Shown here piece after piece: positions 62,451 through 64,000 of a DNA stretch of 64,000 bases. Numbering within the stretch: the first letter of the stretch is position 1; every line of letters begins with the position of its first letter. Location of the stretch: the NCBI GenBank assembly GCA_964578605.1, contig CAZODO010000010.1:16802-80801 (forward strand). Reading direction: 5' to 3'. Origin of the DNA: JAXMHN01 sp964578605. Its GTDB lineage: Bacteria > Verrucomicrobiota > Verrucomicrobiia > Limisphaerales > SIBE01. Both the position numbers and the translations under genes were made by a program. A model generated the notes under the pieces. The model was not told the origin of the DNA. It was given only the letters and a program-made list of their open reading frames with translations, and made no database searches.

Positions 62451-63057
62451 AGCCGATCTCGACGTTCCAGTAGGCCAGATCGAGAAAGTGCTTCCAGCTA
62501 TCGTGGCACTGCAGGCCGAGATTCACTTGGATGAACGGCCGCCACTTCGGCCGTTTGGGCTTCCTGATCAGGTGCATACCTGCCTCCTGCGGTGTCCGGT
62601 TAGCCTTGTGGGTGTTGCACGCGATGCAGGAGCAAACGATGTTCTCCCAAGTGGTGGGACCTCCACGGTCACGTGGGATCACGTGATCCAGGTTCAGATC
62701 TTTCCGATCAAAGACCTTGCCGCAGTACTGGCAGGTGTTCTTGTCCCGTTCGAAAATGTTGTGCCGCGTAAACTTCACTTCCTTCTTCGGAAGCCGGTCA
62801 AAAAACAGCAGGAGAATGACCTTCGGCACCCGGATCCGAAATGAGATCGTGTGAATACTCTCGGGATCGGGTTCCTCACGCGAGAAGTCGGTCCACTCAT
62901 TGAAGCTAAACGTCTGGAAGGACCCGTCGCCCATTCCCATTACAACCTGCGCGTGGCCTTCAAAGAGCAGCGAAAGAGCGCGGCGCACACTGCAAACATT
63001 AACCGCTTGCCAGAGGCGATTGAGCACGAGAACCTGTTGATTAAGGAACGAGCTCAT
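62440..63057 (-). CDS. HNH endonuclease
   Basis: 205 residues from ATG 63057; the 29 codons upstream lack coding character. The N-terminal half (SSFLNQQVLVLNRLWQAVNV, CSVRRALSLLFEGHAQVV) is the usual lead-in of a widespread bacterial HNH family. The nuclease motif is present: CQYCGK, LDHVIPRDRGGPTTWENIVCSCIACN with the two CxxC zinc pairs and the central DH. Family members are common single genes of unproved role, often mistaken for restriction enzymes; no modification gene is nearby. It overlaps the RelE-like gene at its 3' end. Confidence 0.85.
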   Translation of the reverse strand: MSSFLNQQVLVLNRLWQAVNVCSVRRALSLLFEGHAQVVMGMGDGSFQTFSFNEWTDFSREEPDPESIHTISFRIRVPKVILLLFFDRLPKKEVKFTRHNIFERDKNTCQYCGKVFDRKDLNLDHVIPRDRGGPTTWENIVCSCIACNTHKANRTPQEAGMHLIRKPKRPKWRPFIQVNLGLQCHDSWKHFLDLAYWNVEIGSTS

Positions 63058-63159
63058 GACCCGCAGTTCTTGGCGCGAACGGTAACATAAGGCTCTCCAA
63101 AGTGTCAACGCCTCCGAGCTTCGCGCCACGCCTGAAGGGCGCACGACAGAATTCTTCCG

Positions 63160-63877
63160 TTACGCGGCTAAAGGGAGAGAATCGTTGCGGGCGGCGTGGG
63201 CGTTGAGCCGCTCTTTCCAGAACTGGTCCAATCGGTGACTGGAATGGATGCAGCGCAACGCCAGAATATTGACGGCACCGGGTTTGCCCCAGAACATCCC
63301 CGATCGTTTGCAGCGAGAGCCGATGACCGTTTTACAGCCGGCCTCGATCACCCCCGAACCAATAGAGAGTCCCTGACGACGGAACGTCCGATAGTGCATG
63401 CGATCGGTGTTGTTCACGAAATACCTCAGTTGCTCTTCCACCGCTTCCGCCTGCGCTCTGCCGGCACATTCCTGTCGGGTTTCCTTGAGGAGATTCTCCA
63501 CGCCGTTGCCCAGCAAACGTCTGACCCAGCGGCTGCGTCGCGCCTTGTATTCCGGGTGCTCTTTGCTCCCCAAGAGCGCCTCCACCACCTTCCCGGCGTG
63601 CTCGGCACCGTGATAGAAGTCCACGATTTGAATGGCATCACGGAAATTCAGTTCTCCCATGTTCTCCAAACCGGGAGCTCCATCAATGAGCAGGACCACC
63701 TTCCCAGCCTGCCCCATGTCACGCCGAATGGCCTCTTGTCGCAGCATGGGACCGAAGTCCTCAAGCGGACCGAGATTTCAAACGGAAGTTCCAGTCGATT
63801 TCAGCCCCCAAAACCTCATAGCAGCCCGATCTGATGCGGGGATGATCACTCTTGGACTTTTTTGCAAATGTAGGCAT
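63160..63877 (-). mobile_element. decayed ISKra4-type transposase gene
   Basis: From ATG 63877 the frame reads MPTFAKKSKSDHPRIRSGCY then EVLGAEIDWNFRL and stops shortly after; a shifted frame from about 63790 continues PLEDFGPMLRQEAIRRDMGQ, VVLLIDGAPGLENMGELNF, IQIVDFYHGAEH, GSGVIEAGCKTVIG and KRSGMFWGKPGAVNILALRC to a stop at 63160. The second part matches the C-terminal half of ISKra4-family transposases (DDE core with VVLxDGA, IVDxYH and the E in GSGVIEAGCK). The N-terminal half is largely missing, so it cannot move by itself. Confidence 0.75.
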
Positions 63878-63942
63878 GCGATATCGTAATGTCATATAAA
63901 TATATCTTTACATATAGGATCCATATGTCGTATTGAGTAGGC

Positions 63943-64000
63943 ATGTTTATTGCCGAGGTCATCTCCAAAGGCAAGCACGGCAAATCTTACACCTCCATCC
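63943..64000 (+). CDS. transposase start, probably IS1634-like, cut by the window end
   Basis: The ATG at 63943 reads MFIAEVISKGKHGKSYTSI to the last base. This matches the opening of IS1634-type transposases, which begin M-F-I/V-R-x-V-x-x-x-x-x-G-K-x-Y. The 60 bases upstream are AT-rich with a palindrome ACATATAGGATCCATATGT and could hold the element's end. Only 19 residues are visible, so the assignment is tentative. Confidence 0.45.
   Translation, partial: MFIAEVISKGKHGKSYTSI

Noticed and set aside
62440..63057. Restriction-modification system
   Set aside because: The HNH protein belongs to a common stand-alone family and no methyltransferase or specificity gene lies nearby.

Overview
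This G+C-rich, non-syntenic-looking chromosomal segment most likely comes from a member of the Verrucomicrobiota, probably near the Pedosphaera/Limisphaerales group. The reasons are a PEP-CTERM protein next to a secreted protein of a type I associate with Verrucomicrobia, many secreted or Tat-exported glycosidases and esterases (GH95, GH39-like, GH116-like, GH2), a DUF1080 protein, a Tat-type Gfo/Idh oxidoreductase and a Gram-negative envelope gene (waaA). Family assignments come from reading motifs, not from searches.

Layout. 1-8.6 kb: an alpha/alpha-toroid protein, a GH95 alpha-fucosidase, acetolactate synthase (ilvB) behind a leader-peptide attenuator, and an esterase/PI-PLC-like fusion. 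8.6-14.6 kb: a SWIM-SNF2 helicase divergent from a Ycf46-type AAA ATPase. 14.7-21.8 kb: GH39-like and GH116-like glycosidases, an FMN reductase-like protein, tRNA-Ser and several gene remnants. 21.9-27.1 kb: a minus-strand signalling block of NarL-type histidine kinases, a LuxR-type response regulator and the remains of a CheB/CheR/PAS protein. 27.1-33.6 kb: an accessory stretch with small ORFs, a B12-binding radical SAM protein, tRNA-Leu and a kinase with a degenerate receiver. 33.6-43.5 kb: a double esterase, DUF1080, LeuC, a carbamoyltransferase/SxtJ/O-antigen-ligase cluster and a FecR protein. 44.1-52.8 kb: housekeeping genes (DUF177, rpmF, plsX, fabH), PilZ, a PilT-like ATPase, waaA, an antiporter and a PgpH-like HD hydrolase. 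53.2-64 kb: sugar-catabolic genes, secreted proteins, tRNA-Glu, a RelE-like protein, an HNH nuclease, a decayed ISKra4-type transposase and the start of another transposase.

Two features stand out. First, six intergenic loci carry the same architecture: 3-6 tandem 11-base units, a short 5-10 base centre, then 3-6 units in inverted orientation. Unit sequence differs between loci (ACGTGTTAAAT type, ACGGGTGATCT type, AGTTAAAACAT type) but length, phase and inversion are kept. This is the best candidate here for an undescribed element family. Second, ilvB is preceded by a 24-residue Leu/Val-rich leader peptide, a terminator hairpin and a matching antiterminator segment, under a promoter placed so that the leader mRNA would begin almost at its own start codon.

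Many small remnants (nucleotidyltransferase, DUF1801-like, beta-helix, CheB, transposase) show active gene decay between intact genes.
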